A stretch of DNA of 64,000 nucleotides. Source: Pseudomonas sp. Irchel s3f7. Lineage in GTDB: Bacteria; Pseudomonadota; Gammaproteobacteria; Pseudomonadales; Pseudomonadaceae. Position numbers and translations under genes: made by a program. How positions within the stretch are numbered: the stretch's first letter is position 1; each line of letters starts with the position of its first letter. The notes beneath the pieces were generated by a model. It did no database searches and was not told where the DNA came from. It saw nothing but the letters and a program-made list of their open reading frames with translations. The stretch is taken from NCBI RefSeq assembly GCF_900187615.1, contig NZ_FYDO01000011.1, positions 62,001-126,000 of the forward strand, in the 5' to 3' direction. Shown one piece after another: positions 36,700-47,549 of this stretch.

Positions 36700-37613
36700 G
36701 AGGTTTTGAACACCGTGACTTCGGACAGGGTGGGAATCGAGGGTTGTGCACCAGCACGGGTGACCGACAGCGCTGCGGCGACCTGTCCGAAGCGAATCGC
36801 TTCGGCTTCGCCTTTGCCAGCCGCCAACGCTGCAGCAAAGCCGCCGACAAACGTATCCCCAGCCGCCGTTGTATCAACCGCTTTCACGACAGGCGCCAGG
36901 AAGTGTTCGAAACCATCACCACTCGCGAACAATGATCCTTGGGCACCAAGCGTGATGATCACCTTGCCAGCTCCCATTGCTATCAGTCTGGTCGCGGCGG
37001 CTTCAGCGCTTTGCAGAGAATCCACCGGCAAACCACTCAAGGCCGACGCTTCGCTTTCGTTGGGAATCAGGTAATCGATCGAGGCATACCAATCAGCCGG
37101 CAGCGGCTGACTGGCCGGCGCCGGGTTCAGGATCACGGTTTTGCCTAACTCACGACCGCGCTTGAGCGCGTGGCCGACCGTGGCGTCCGGCACTTCAAGC
37201 TGACAAATGATCACATCGGCAGCTTGCAGTACGGCATCAAAACAACCGATCAACGCGGGTGTCAGCGCACCATTGGCGCCAGCGACAATAACGATCGCGT
37301 TCTGGCTGTTATCGTCGACCACGATCAACGCCACGCCACTGGAGCCATCAACCGTGCTGACCGCCTGACAATCGATCTGTTCAGCCAGCAAGGCTCCACG
37401 CAACGCTTCGCCGTAGGCATCGCTCCCCACGCAACCGACCATCGAGACTTGAGCCCCCAGTCTTGCCGCGGCCACGGCCTGGTTTGCGCCCTTTCCACCG
37501 GAAACCGTAGCAAACGATTCGCCGATCAAAGTTTCACCACCACGCGGCAGCCGTGGCGCCCGAGTGACCAGGTCCATGTTCAGGCTGCCTATTACCACTA
37601 CGTTTGCTGGCAT
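36696..37613 (-). CDS. rbsK: Ribokinase
   Basis: 305 residues from the ATG at 37613 ([16 protein letters not shown]); a start at 37628 would add five residues. PfkB-family signatures are clear: [15 protein letters not shown] near the N-terminus and [13 protein letters not shown] near the C-terminus with the catalytic Asp. It phosphorylates ribose to ribose-5-phosphate for the pentose phosphate pathway. It lies between rbsR (21 bp upstream) and rbsD. Confidence 0.96.
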   Translation of the reverse strand: MPANVVVIGSLNMDLVTRAPRLPRGGETLIGESFATVSGGKGANQAVAAARLGAQVSMVGCVGSDAYGEALRGALLAEQIDCQAVSTVDGSSGVALIVVDDNSQNAIVIVAGANGALTPALIGCFDAVLQAADVIICQLEVPDATVGHALKRGRELGKTVILNPAPASQPLPADWYASIDYLIPNESEASALSGLPVDSLQSAEAAATRLIAMGAGKVIITLGAQGSLFASGDGFEHFLAPVVKAVDTTAAGDTFVGGFAAALAAGKGEAEAIRFGQVAAALSVTRAGAQPSIPTLSEVTVFKTS

Positions 37614-37634
37614 ACAGTACTCATTCATTCAGTT

Positions 37635-38654
37635 TCAGCGGTATTCGTCGAACACGCCGGGCAACGGAGCCGTCGATTCGCGCACAACAATGCTCGGCGT
37701 CACGATCCGTTGCTCAGTGACCAGATCCGGCGTGGCAATGCGCCGCAAAAGCACTTCTGCGGCCATCTCGCCCAGCTGCAGGATCGACTGTCCCACAGTG
37801 GTCAACGCCGGATAGACGTAGCGACTCATCTGAATATCGTCAAAGCCAATCACTGACAGCTGCGTCGGCACACGGATGTTGCGCTCGGCGGCGGCTCGTA
37901 ACACGCCGATACCGATCATGTCGTTGCCCGCAAAAATGGCGCTGGGCGGGTTCTGGGCCAACAGGATTGCCGCGGCGTTGTAACCGCCGGTGCTGGTGAA
38001 GTCGCTTTCCAGCATGCGTTCGCGGGGCACTTCCACGCCTGCGTCTTTAAGGGCCCGGCAAAAACCGGACAGACGCATTTGCGCCACACTGGTGGTTGCC
38101 GGGCCGCTGATCGTTGCGATATCTCGATGCCCCAACTCCAGCAAGTGCCGGGTCGCCAGATAAGCACCATATTCATGATCGATTCGCACCAGATCGGCAT
38201 CGACGCCTTCCAAGCCTCGGTCGACGATCACCATCGGCGTGCGCACACCCGCCAAACCTTGCGCCAGGCTACTGTCTCCACCGGCCGAGGCGACGATCAG
38301 GCCGTCGATGCGTTTTTCCAGCAATACGCGCAGGTAGCTGCGCTGCTTTTGCGGGTTGTCGTCAGAGTTGCAGAGGATCACGCAGTAACCATTGCGCTCA
38401 CAGTAATCCTCGATGCCCCGCGCCAGTTCGGCGAAATACGGGTTGAGACTGTTGGGCACCAGCAAACCAATGGTCGCCGTAGTTTTGGCCTTGAGTGAGC
38501 GGGCCACGGCACTGGGTACGTAGTCGAGGGTCTTGATCGCCTCTTCGACCTTGATCCGTACGTCCTTGCTGACTGGCCGGGTGTTGTTCACCACATGGGA
38601 AACCGTGGTGTAGGAAATTCCCGCGAGCGCAGCCACATCTTTGATCGTTGCCAT
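37635..38654 (-). CDS. rbsR: LacI-family ribose operon repressor
   Basis: 339 residues. The LacI helix-turn-helix is at the N-terminus (IKDVAALAGISYTTVSHVVN), with the hinge helix PSAVARSLK, then a periplasmic-binding-protein-like sensor domain (TIGLLVPNSLNPYFAEL). Its place inside the rbs operon between rbsC and rbsK, plus the palindrome CGCAAACGTTTGCG upstream of rbsB, supports RbsR controlling this operon. The ligand is presumably ribose or a phosphate of it. Confidence 0.92.
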   Translation of the reverse strand: MATIKDVAALAGISYTTVSHVVNNTRPVSKDVRIKVEEAIKTLDYVPSAVARSLKAKTTATIGLLVPNSLNPYFAELARGIEDYCERNGYCVILCNSDDNPQKQRSYLRVLLEKRIDGLIVASAGGDSSLAQGLAGVRTPMVIVDRGLEGVDADLVRIDHEYGAYLATRHLLELGHRDIATISGPATTSVAQMRLSGFCRALKDAGVEVPRERMLESDFTSTGGYNAAAILLAQNPPSAIFAGNDMIGIGVLRAAAERNIRVPTQLSVIGFDDIQMSRYVYPALTTVGQSILQLGEMAAEVLLRRIATPDLVTEQRIVTPSIVVRESTAPLPGVFDEYR

Positions 38655-38657
38655 GAC

Positions 38658-39635
38658 TCAGGACCGCCGGCTTGCGCGCTGACTGCGATAAGTATCGAGC
38701 ACCACCGCCACTACGATTACCGCACCGGTGATGATGCGCTTGGTCGGTTCAGTGGCGCCAATCTGCGCCAGGCCGGCCGCCAATACGGAAATGATCAATA
38801 CACCAAAGAATGTGCTGATGACCGAGCCGCGTCCACCCATCAGGCTGGTCCCGCCGATCACGACCGCTGCGATCACTTGCAGCTCCAGACCGGAACCGGC
38901 ATTGGGGTCCGCCGCCTCCAGGCGCGAAATCTGGAACAGTGCAGCAACACCGGCCAACAGCCCCATGAGGCTGAACACCAGAATCTTGTAGGGCTTGGGA
39001 TTGATCCCAGCCAGACGCACCGCCTCTTCGTTGGTACCGATGCCAATGAGATAACGACCGAACACGGTACGGGTCAACACCGCCTGGGCGATGAATATGA
39101 TCAGCAAAGCGATGATGAACGACGGGGAAATGCCGAAGGCGATCGGGTTGGATAACCAGGCAAACGCGTCGCCGATGTAGGCCGTGCGCGAACCGGTCAT
39201 TTGATACGCCACACCCCGGGCCATCTCCAGCACACCGAGGGACACAATGAACGACGGAATGCGCCACGCCACAGTGATCGAACCGGTGACGGTCCCGGCC
39301 AACGCCGCCGCGGCCATGCCGAGCAACGCTGCGGGCAGGACGCTCCAGCCCCAGCCGAGAATGGCCACGCTGACCGTCGAAGCCGCGAGCGCCAGCACTG
39401 ACCCTACCGACAGATCGATACCGCCGATGATCAGCACGAAGGTCATGCCGACCGCCAGGACCATCAAGTCGGGAATCTGATTGGCCAACGTGCTGAACGT
39501 GTCGTAGGAGAGGAAATGACTGCTCAGGGTCGAGAACAGCACCACCATCGCCAGCAAGGCCCCGGCCAGCCCCATGTAGGTGCCGAGGCCGTAGAAGTTG
39601 CCGCTGCGGTTGCCGGCGGAAGAAGCGGTTTTCAT
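38658..39635 (-). CDS. rbsC: Ribose ABC transporter permease
   Basis: 325 residues, polytopic with about ten hydrophobic segments. The signature GGIDLSVGSVLAL and GGTSLMGGRGS loops are those of RbsC/BPD_transp_2 permeases. It overlaps rbsA by ATGA and ends 3 bp before rbsR. It forms the inner-membrane channel with RbsA and RbsB. Confidence 0.96.
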   Translation of the reverse strand: MKTASSAGNRSGNFYGLGTYMGLAGALLAMVVLFSTLSSHFLSYDTFSTLANQIPDLMVLAVGMTFVLIIGGIDLSVGSVLALAASTVSVAILGWGWSVLPAALLGMAAAALAGTVTGSITVAWRIPSFIVSLGVLEMARGVAYQMTGSRTAYIGDAFAWLSNPIAFGISPSFIIALLIIFIAQAVLTRTVFGRYLIGIGTNEEAVRLAGINPKPYKILVFSLMGLLAGVAALFQISRLEAADPNAGSGLELQVIAAVVIGGTSLMGGRGSVISTFFGVLIISVLAAGLAQIGATEPTKRIITGAVIVVAVVLDTYRSQRASRRS

Positions 39636-41185
39636 GGAAGATCCCTAGGCGCAGCTTCGTTGAGCAGCGCATCGTGTTTTTGGTAGCCGGCGAATGCAGC
39701 GGCAAGCAAATCATCCTGAGTCCAGCTGTCGCGTTCGAACGTCTCGATCAGACGCCCCGCCGACAACACACCGATCCGGTCACAAATCAGCATCAACTCA
39801 CGCAGGTCACTGGACACCACCACCAGCGCCTTACCCTGGCGGGTCAGTTCACCCAGCAGGTTGTAAATGTCGAACTTGGCGCCGACATCAATGCCCCGCG
39901 TCGGCTCATCGAACAGCAGCACCGAACAATCACGTTCCAGCCAACGGCCAATCACCACTTTCTGCTGATTGCCGCCAGACAACTCGGACACCAATTGCCC
40001 CGGACCGGAACTTCGGATGCGCATGGCATCGATCTGGCGCTGAGCCAGCGCATGTTCATCGTTGTTGTCGACGATGCCGCCACTGGAGATAACCGGCATG
40101 TTGCCCAATGCGATGTTGGCGCTGATCGATTGGGTCAAGAGCAAGCCCTCGCCCTTGCGATCTTCAGTGATCAACGCGATACCGTGACCAACTGCATCGA
40201 CCGGTGAGCGAATGCTGACAACCTGCGCAGGCGAGCCCAGTGCCACCGTGCCGCTGTCTGCCAGATCCGCCCCGAAAATCAGGCGCAGCAACTCGGTGCG
40301 CCCTGCTCCGATCAACCCTGAAATGCCGAAAATCTCACCGGTGCGAACTTCGAAAGACACGTCGCGAACCTTGTCGGAACGGCTCAGTCCCTTGACCGTC
40401 AAGGCTGGAGCGCCGATTTCGCGCGCGCCCATATCGATGTGTTCGACGAGCTCACGACCGACCATCAACGTGACCAGTTGTTCGCTGTTGTAGTTGGCCA
40501 TCGGCTCGACGCGAACCAGATGGCCATCGCGCAGCACTGCGATGCGTTGAGCAACGCGGGCGAGCTCTTCGAGGCGGTGGGAGATATAGATGATGGACAC
40601 GCCGCGCACCTGCAGCCGAGTGATCTGCTCGAACAGCATCTCGACCTCGCGCGTCGTAAGCATCGCGGTCGGCTCATCGAGAATCAGCACATGGCAATCG
40701 CCGATCAGGTTGCGGGCAATCTCGACCATTTGCTGATGACCGATACCCAACTCGCCGACCAACGTGTCGGGGTCGATCGAGTCAAGCCCTACCTGGGCCA
40801 TGGCTACGATGGCTGCCTTGCGCAGTTGCTTGCGGCTGATCCACCCACCAATGCCGGGCAGGTTGTCGAGAAACAGGTTTTCCGCCACCGACAAGGTCGG
40901 CAACAAATTGAGCTCCTGCATGACCATGCGGATGCCCATGCCTTCCGCCTGTGCCCTGCTGCCCGGACGGTAGTCCTGCCCAAGAAACTGCATCTGGCCG
41001 GTCGTCGGCGTAGCCAAACCGCCAATGATCTTCGACAGCGTGCTTTTGCCGGCACCATTCTCACCGGTCAGCGCCAGTACTTCACCGCGCCTGAGCGTCA
41101 GGTCGATCCCGGTCAGGACCGGTTGCGCGTAAGTCTTGCCGATGCCACTGACCGTGAGGACAACGTCCGGAGTGGAAACTGACAT
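39632..41185 (-). CDS. rbsA: Ribose ABC transporter, double ATPase subunit
   Basis: 517 residues from the ATG at 41185 (MSVSTPDVVL), seven bases after GGAGAG; an ATG at 41197 is less likely. Two ABC domains are fused. The first has Walker A GENGAGKST, and the second has a degenerate P-loop GLIGAGRTEL and signature LSGGNQQKV. Walker B pairs ILDEPTAML and LFDEPTRGID are present. This arrangement is diagnostic of sugar importers of the RbsA/MglA type. Confidence 0.96.
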   Translation of the reverse strand: MSVSTPDVVLTVSGIGKTYAQPVLTGIDLTLRRGEVLALTGENGAGKSTLSKIIGGLATPTTGQMQFLGQDYRPGSRAQAEGMGIRMVMQELNLLPTLSVAENLFLDNLPGIGGWISRKQLRKAAIVAMAQVGLDSIDPDTLVGELGIGHQQMVEIARNLIGDCHVLILDEPTAMLTTREVEMLFEQITRLQVRGVSIIYISHRLEELARVAQRIAVLRDGHLVRVEPMANYNSEQLVTLMVGRELVEHIDMGAREIGAPALTVKGLSRSDKVRDVSFEVRTGEIFGISGLIGAGRTELLRLIFGADLADSGTVALGSPAQVVSIRSPVDAVGHGIALITEDRKGEGLLLTQSISANIALGNMPVISSGGIVDNNDEHALAQRQIDAMRIRSSGPGQLVSELSGGNQQKVVIGRWLERDCSVLLFDEPTRGIDVGAKFDIYNLLGELTRQGKALVVVSSDLRELMLICDRIGVLSAGRLIETFERDSWTQDDLLAAAFAGYQKHDALLNEAAPRDLP

Positions 41186-41239
41186 AAAACTCTCCACGCG
41201 CCCGCCCGGAAGGACGAGCGCTTTTGTGTCGTCAGAGGA

Positions 41240-42196
41240 TTACTGGGTAACCAGCTCTACAGGCGTTTCAATCACGCCGTTGGCGCCGCTGTCGACCTTC
41301 TCGCCCTTGAGAATCTTGAGCGCAGTCTCGATGCCGAATACTGCTTGCCTGGCCGCGAACTGGTCAGCGGTGGCGAGCACTCGACCATCCTTGAGCATGG
41401 GTTTGATGGCATTGATGTTGTCGTAGCCCACCACTTGTACTTTGCCGGTCTTGCCCGCCGCACGCACGGCAGAAACCGCCCCCACCGCCATGCTGTCGTT
41501 ACCGGCCAGCAGGGCTTTGGTTTGCGGGTATTCGCTGAGAATCGACGCGGCGACCTTATTGCCCTTATCGATCTCCCAGTCACCAGACTGCAAGGACACC
41601 ACTTTGATCTGCGCCGCCTCCATCGCATCCTTGAAACCGGCAGTGCGCTGCTGGGCGTTGGTGGTGGTGGACACGCCTTCAATGATGCCGACCTCATCAC
41701 CTGCCTTCAGTTGCCTGGCCAGGTAGTCACCCACCAGACGCGCGCCCTTGCGGTTATCCGGGCCCACGAATGGCACGCTGATGTTTTTGCTTTTGACGAC
41801 GGCCGGATCCAGTTGGTTGTCGATGTTGATCACGGTGATCCCGGCATCGATGGCTTTCTTGATCACTGGAACCATGGCTTTGGAGTCCGCCGGCGCAATG
41901 ACCAGCGCATTGACCTTGGCCAGGATCATCTGCTCGACGATACGTGTCTGGCCCGCGGTATCAGTCTCGTCCTTGATACCGTTGGAGATCAGGTCGAATT
42001 CGCCGGAATGGTCTTTCTGATAGGCCTTTGCGCCATCTTCCATGGTCAGGAAGAATTCGTTGGCCAGGGATTTCATGACCAGCGCGACTTTGGGTTTTTC
42101 AGGTGTTTCGGCGAAAGCCGAAGAGACAGGCAGAGAAGCGGATGCGGCAACCAGCATAGCGACAGCAAGAAGGTGTCCAGCGAATGGCAGCTTCAT
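41240..42196 (-). CDS. rbsB: Ribose-binding periplasmic protein
   Basis: 318 residues with a Sec signal (LLAVAMLVAASASLPVSSAFA). The mature part is a pentose-binding fold: KSLANEFFLTMEDGA, IISNG-like region, INIDNQLD, GNDSMAVGAV. It is the first gene of the rbs operon. It captures ribose for RbsAC. Its upstream region holds the RbsR palindrome. Confidence 0.95.
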   Translation of the reverse strand: MKLPFAGHLLAVAMLVAASASLPVSSAFAETPEKPKVALVMKSLANEFFLTMEDGAKAYQKDHSGEFDLISNGIKDETDTAGQTRIVEQMILAKVNALVIAPADSKAMVPVIKKAIDAGITVINIDNQLDPAVVKSKNISVPFVGPDNRKGARLVGDYLARQLKAGDEVGIIEGVSTTTNAQQRTAGFKDAMEAAQIKVVSLQSGDWEIDKGNKVAASILSEYPQTKALLAGNDSMAVGAVSAVRAAGKTGKVQVVGYDNINAIKPMLKDGRVLATADQFAARQAVFGIETALKILKGEKVDSGANGVIETPVELVTQ

Positions 42197-42283
42197 GGGT
42201 TCACTCCGATCTTATGATTATTGTGAGCAACGCTTGCACTGGCGTCAGCAACACGGCTTCGACAAGCGCCGTCGCCGGAGTCG

Positions 42284-42297
42284 CGCAAACGTTTGCG
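42284..42297. promoter_or_regulatory. Candidate RbsR operator
   Basis: Perfect 14-bp palindrome CGCAAACGTTTGCG centred between 42290 and 42291, 88 bp before rbsB. The central CG with AAAC/GTTT arms matches LacI-family operator style. Confidence 0.7.
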
Positions 42298-43911
<1,614 letters not shown>

Positions 43912-43919
43912 TTCACTTC

Positions 43920-43941
43920 GCCCGATCGGTTCCGATCGGGC
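43920..43941 (+). terminator. Hairpin after ansB
   Basis: GCCCGATCGG-TT-CCGATCGGGC is a perfect 10-bp stem with a tiny loop. A second stem (CACTCGCC...GGCGAGTG) follows at about 43953-43973. Neither has a T tract, so termination would be weak or rho-assisted. Confidence 0.55.
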
Positions 43942-44121
43942 GCCTCCAGCACCACTCGCCAGCTTCGGCGAGTGGCTTGCTCAAGTCTGACAAAAAATCT
44001 GCAGTTGTCTTACACCAAACGGGACAAACCGCTGTCAGAGGATTTTCTTGAATTTTAAGCAGTTGCGAAAAGCCCTACAGTTAAATACTGTATGCACGTA
44101 CAGCTTAATAAGGATAATCCT

Positions 44122-44361
44122 GTGGACACTACCTCTGCCTCCCCCGACACCTATGTACGCATGGGCGTTCGCGTTCAGAAAATCATCAACTCCCCCACTG
44201 CACAAAAAGCCAAAGCAGCGCTGATCTTCCGCCTTCCGGACGAGCCCGTGGATGAATGGGAGCGCTTGCTCGAAGAAATCGATGAGAACGACAACGTCAC
44301 CCTCGCCTATCGCGACGATGGTGGCGTGCAGATTTTCTGGGTTGTGCCGAAGGAAGATTGA
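44122..44361 (+). CDS. DUF1654-family protein
   Basis: 79 residues from the GTG at 44122, which follows AAGGA at good spacing; an ATG at 44092 would add ten residues. The body (YVRMGVRVQKIINSPTAQK, then FRLPDEPVDEWERLLEEI) is the DUF1654 pattern, a small soluble family mainly in Pseudomonas. Function is unknown. It is followed after 4 bp by the endonuclease gene, so the two are probably cotranscribed. In other strains DUF1654 genes also occur beside nuclease or recombination genes, but I cannot verify that here. Confidence 0.8.
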   Translation: MDTTSASPDTYVRMGVRVQKIINSPTAQKAKAALIFRLPDEPVDEWERLLEEIDENDNVTLAYRDDGGVQIFWVVPKED

Positions 44362-44365
44362 GTCA

Positions 44366-45055
44366 ATGAGTGTCCGTTGTTTAGCTTTGCTGTTTTTGTT
44401 TTTCGCCGTGGAGGCTCAAGCCGATGCCCCGCGCACTTTCAACGAAGCGAAGAAAGTCGCCTGGAAACTTTATGCCCCGCAATCCACCGAGTTCTACTGT
44501 GGCTGCAAGTACACCGGCAATCGGGTGAATCTTGAGGCCTGCGGGTATGTACCACGCAAAAACGCCAAACGTGCCTCCCGCATTGAGTGGGAGCACATTG
44601 TTCCAGCCTGGCAAATCGGTCATCAGCGCCAATGCTGGCAAGAGGGTGGGCGCAAGAACTGCTCAAGTCACGATCCGATTTATCAGAGAGCCGAGGCCGA
44701 TCTGCATAACCTGGTGCCCAGCATCGGAGAGGTGAATGGAGATCGCAGCAACTTCAGTTTTGGCTGGTTGCCGGAGCAGCCGGGTCAATACGGCTCATGC
44801 CTGACCCAGGTTGACTTCAAGGCCAAGAAAGTCATGCCCCGGCCTTCCATTCGCGGGATGATCGCCCGGACTTATTTCTACATGAGCAAGCAGTATGGTT
44901 TGCGCTTGTCGAAGCAGGATCGACAACTCTATGAGGCCTGGAACAAGACATACCCGGTCCAGGCATGGGAGCGTCAACGCAATCAGAGCGTGGCGTGCGT
45001 CATGGGCCGCGGCAACGAGTTTGTCGGGGCAGTCGACCTGAAAGCCTGCGGCTGA
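44366..45055 (+). CDS. Periplasmic endonuclease I (EndA/Dns family)
   Basis: 229 residues from the ATG at 44366, with a signal peptide ending at AQADA. The catalytic core has RIEWEHIVPAW (His as general base), DLHNLVPSIGEVNGDRSNF (metal-binding Asn/Asp) and several paired Cys. These enzymes degrade external double-stranded DNA and RNA, limiting transformation and supplying nucleotides. The nearby nucleoside hydrolase and rbs genes would use such products, though they are 2 kb away on the other strand. A strong terminator follows. Confidence 0.92.
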   Translation: MSVRCLALLFLFFAVEAQADAPRTFNEAKKVAWKLYAPQSTEFYCGCKYTGNRVNLEACGYVPRKNAKRASRIEWEHIVPAWQIGHQRQCWQEGGRKNCSSHDPIYQRAEADLHNLVPSIGEVNGDRSNFSFGWLPEQPGQYGSCLTQVDFKAKKVMPRPSIRGMIARTYFYMSKQYGLRLSKQDRQLYEAWNKTYPVQAWERQRNQSVACVMGRGNEFVGAVDLKACG

Positions 45056-45080
45056 ATCTGAAACGACACCGAATATACAA

Positions 45081-45113
45081 AGGCCTCGAGGTTTGCACCC
45101 CGAGGCCTTTTTT
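45081..45113 (+). terminator. Terminator after endonuclease I gene
   Basis: Stem AGGCCTCG/CGAGGCCT plus further GG/CC pairs, loop GTTTGCACC, then TTTTTT. Confidence 0.9.
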
Positions 45114-45136
45114 CGATGCCCGCAACAAACTGATTG

Positions 45137-45502
45137 TTACTGAGCGGCAGGACGCTCAAGCAGCAGTACTTCAATGTTCTGTTTTTTCGCCCGGGTCAGT
45201 GCTGCACGGACTTCGTCCTGCTTGGCCTCGGCTTCGGCTTTCGAGGTGAACGGCCCCAGCAGAATTCGGGTTTTGCCGTTTTCCTTGACCACGCTGGACA
45301 TGAAACTGTGCTCGATCAGCCAGCCACTGAGATCGCTGACCGCCTGAGGTGTTTCCCCTCGCACTTCAAGATCCCACTGTGGCCCCGACACCTGCGCCGG
45401 CGTGGCCGCCACGGCTGGCTGCGGCTTTTGCGCATCGACACTTTTGCCTTCTCCGCATCCCGCCAGCGCCAATACAACGAACATCCCGACCATTTTGCGC
45501 AC
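45137..45502 (-). CDS. SPOR-domain lipoprotein
   Basis: 121 residues. A lipobox (LALAGC) ends a short signal, followed by a linker of Ala/Pro and then a C-terminal SPOR repeat (WDLEVRGETP, TRILLGPFTSKAEAEAKQDEV). SPOR domains bind denuded septal peptidoglycan, so a role at the division site or cell wall is likely. The gene converges with endonuclease I. No partner is apparent. Confidence 0.82.
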   Translation of the reverse strand: MRKMVGMFVVLALAGCGEGKSVDAQKPQPAVAATPAQVSGPQWDLEVRGETPQAVSDLSGWLIEHSFMSSVVKENGKTRILLGPFTSKAEAEAKQDEVRAALTRAKKQNIEVLLLERPAAQ

Positions 45503-45665
45503 AGCGTTTCCCTCAAAATGCTTAAAGCAGTGATTTTAACACCCATGATTCCTTCGCGAGTGCCACAAAATGGGCACAAAACAGCGAGAATGATGGTTGC
45601 GGCCTCTGTATAGTTACGCCTTGGGAATTAATGCTGCATCTGCACGTCAGAAAGAGGCACCCAAA

Positions 45666-45692
45666 TTGTGAGACTTCGCACTAATCTATACA
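45666..45692 (+). promoter_or_regulatory. Candidate csrA promoter
   Basis: TTGTGA at 45666-45671, then a 15-bp spacer and TATACA. Spacer is short and match only fair; the 61-bp leader to csrA would fit. Confidence 0.3.
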
Positions 45693-45752
45693 TACCACCG
45701 ACCTCTGCACTGTCCGAATCAGGTGCCCCATAAAGCAATCAAGGAGAAGACC

Positions 45753-45944
45753 ATGCTGATACTCACCCGCAAAGTCGGTGAAAGCATAAACATCGGTGAT
45801 GACATTACGATCACCATCCTGGGCGTAAGCGGCCAGCAAGTCAGAATCGGCATCAACGCCCCGAAAGACGTTGCGGTTCACCGCGAAGAAATTTATCAAC
45901 GCATTCAGGCCGGCCTCACCGCCCCGGAAAAGCCACAGCCCTGA
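45753..45944 (+). CDS. csrA: Carbon storage regulator CsrA/RsmA
   Basis: 63 residues, starting [18 protein letters not shown] and including [20 protein letters not shown]; Arg44 and the Leu4 region that contact RNA are present. CsrA dimers bind GGA in mRNA loops to block translation and are titrated by the RsmX/Y/Z small RNAs. The ATG at 45753 follows AAGGAG. Pseudomonads carry several csrA paralogues (rsmA, rsmE and others); this one's identity as RsmA proper is not proven by sequence alone. A stem (TAGCCAGCC/GGCTGGCTA) at 45963-45997 could end the transcript. Confidence 0.95.
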   Translation: MLILTRKVGESINIGDDITITILGVSGQQVRIGINAPKDVAVHREEIYQRIQAGLTAPEKPQP

Positions 45945-46110
45945 ATCCTGTTGCAGTCAGTAGCCAGCCCGTTCATTCCGGAATCACGGCTGGCTAAAGA
46001 TTCAAGCGCTGTACCCGCCTTGCACCTCCCTACAAGCACGTTGCACGCCTGATACTACCGGCAAGCGCCGGCCCTGACTGTCAGACGTTTCCTGTTTACC
46101 CCAAGCAGAC

Positions 46111-46566
46111 CTAACCGAGCATCACGCCACGCGCCATCCCGGTAGCGGCCACCACCATCAGCAGCACCAATAGCGCTTCGATATGACTGATCCGTGCGAA
46201 CAGTCCCACACGATTCTTATCGATAGCCTCTCCCCGCGCCAAAGCCATCCGCCACTTGATCAGCGTCACCATTGGCGCAATCTCCAGCAGCAAGATCAGA
46301 ACGAAAAGCGTCATTTTGAGGTGGAACAGCGGCTGATGCAGATAATAGTCCGTGCCTTTCTCATACCCGCCAAACGCTCGCACCCCGCCGCTGATCAGCA
46401 GCGTGATTGCGCAAACACCCCACACATTGTCCGCAATCAGAACACTGCGCGCCTCGCCCGTGCCGTCGCCCAGACGCCGAAGCGCCACGCCACGCGCCAG
46501 CACCGCCCACAATCCCAGGGCAACCGCCAGAAGATGAACCGCCGCAAGAAACCAGTGAGTCAGCAT
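46111..46566 (-). CDS. DUF2214-family inner-membrane protein
   Basis: 151 residues from the ATG at 46566 (MLTHWFLAAVH), after GAAAGGAG; an upstream start would add 23 residues of poor character. Four hydrophobic segments are evident: an N-terminal HLLAVALGLW, VCAITLLISGG, a central LFVLILLLEI, and a C-terminal LLVLLMVVAATGMARGV. The RVGLFARISH loop is typical of DUF2214. Function unknown; it probably spans the cytoplasmic membrane. It stands alone between csrA and small hypothetical genes. Confidence 0.8.
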   Translation of the reverse strand: MLTHWFLAAVHLLAVALGLWAVLARGVALRRLGDGTGEARSVLIADNVWGVCAITLLISGGVRAFGGYEKGTDYYLHQPLFHLKMTLFVLILLLEIAPMVTLIKWRMALARGEAIDKNRVGLFARISHIEALLVLLMVVAATGMARGVMLG

Positions 46567-46688
46567 CGGAAAACTCCTTTCAGGACGAAGTTGAATCAGC
46601 CAGTCAGTAGTAGTCCATGAACGGGCAGCTTGCATGTCTACAGACTCTGCGTACTCATTGAGCGCAGGAATCGGCTCAGCCCCAGACG

Positions 46689-46715
46689 CAAAAAGCCCAG
46701 CGCGAAGGCTGGGCT
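46689..46715 (-). terminator. Terminator after the 46720 gene
   Basis: Minus-strand AGCCCAGC/GCTGGGCT stem, 6-nt loop, then TTTTT. The same arms occur at 63789-63810 in the prophage. Confidence 0.85.
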
Positions 46716-46719
46716 CTGG

Positions 46720-46902
46720 TTATTTTCGGTTTACCATCATTTTGTCAGCGAGGGCTTTTGCTCTCTCGATCAACAGGTTCTGCCTGTCTTCGTGAGTGGC
46801 CCCACCGACAACCGGGGCCGTCAGATTGCTCTCGGCAATCAATGCAGCGCAGAAGTATTGATCCCAAACAGCCCTGTCTCTGTTCATTTGATCGTCGTTC
46901 AT
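46720..46902 (-). CDS. Small hypothetical protein, phage-like context
   Basis: 60 residues from the ATG at 46902 (MNDDQMNRDRAVWDQYF), preceded by AAAAGGAG. An upstream ATG at 46956 has no ribosome site. Sequence is charged and helical (DRQNLLIERAKALADKMM). The size, the leading MNDDQ/MN-type start and the terminator style match small genes in Pseudomonas prophages, so it may be a leftover of an older insertion. I do not recognise a function. Confidence 0.6.
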   Translation of the reverse strand: MNDDQMNRDRAVWDQYFCAALIAESNLTAPVVGGATHEDRQNLLIERAKALADKMMVNRK

Positions 46903-46977
46903 GTGCGGCTCCTTTTGATGAGGTAGCACCGCCAGTTTACGCCCGAAAGGATGCACATGAGCGCAACTGGCCCGAAC

Positions 46978-47274
46978 TCATCCGCGTCTTTTAAACAGCC
47001 TGACAAACGAATTTTCCGGGAGGATCGCCTTCAATATCGCCAGTCCACCAGCCGTTATTACGGCGCCGAGACCGAACGCGACCAATCGCTGATGCCATTC
47101 AAGCCCCATCTCAAAAGCTGCCGTGAGCGCCATGACACCCAAGCTGAACAAGGCGATTATCAAAAATGTCGCGAGCATCCACACCTTTAAGTACAGAGCC
47201 CGCCAATACCACTGGGCTCGTTTAGCGTCGGAGTTTTTCTGAAGGGGTCGGGAGTTTTCGTTTGGCACTTCCAT
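46978..47274 (-). CDS. Small two-helix membrane protein
   Basis: 98 residues. Two transmembrane helices are evident (residues 29-52, IIALFSLGVMALTAAF, and 63-85, LVAFGLGAVITAGGLAI) with a basic C-terminus (RLFKRRG). It has a short N-terminal cytoplasmic tail. No family recognised. It lies 75 bp upstream of the small gene at 46720 on the same strand and may be cotranscribed with it. Confidence 0.6.
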   Translation of the reverse strand: MEVPNENSRPLQKNSDAKRAQWYWRALYLKVWMLATFLIIALFSLGVMALTAAFEMGLEWHQRLVAFGLGAVITAGGLAILKAILPENSFVRLFKRRG

Positions 47275-47549
47275 GGCCTCTTAGAGCGCTGTTTCAACAA
47301 AGAGGCCACGATGCATTGGCCCCAACATCCAAGCAGTTTAAACGATGGCTATTTGGTATGTCCGAAAAGCGCTCTGCCACTCGCCACTCGTCGCTTCTAA
47401 TGACTCGATGTCACATTCCTGACACGCAATGGCTTAAGGATTGCACAGGACGCTCGTAGCAGCCAGGAACGACATAATTCTGACGCAGCGACCTCTAATC
47501 AACGCTTAAAAACTCCAGCAAGCGCTGGGCAGTCACCAGGAGATGTAAC
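47275..47549. other. Intergenic region, nothing recognised
   Basis: 275 bp with no supported gene; a 65-codon plus frame (47262-47459) lacks a ribosome site. It likely holds the promoter of the gene at 47550. Confidence 0.3.
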
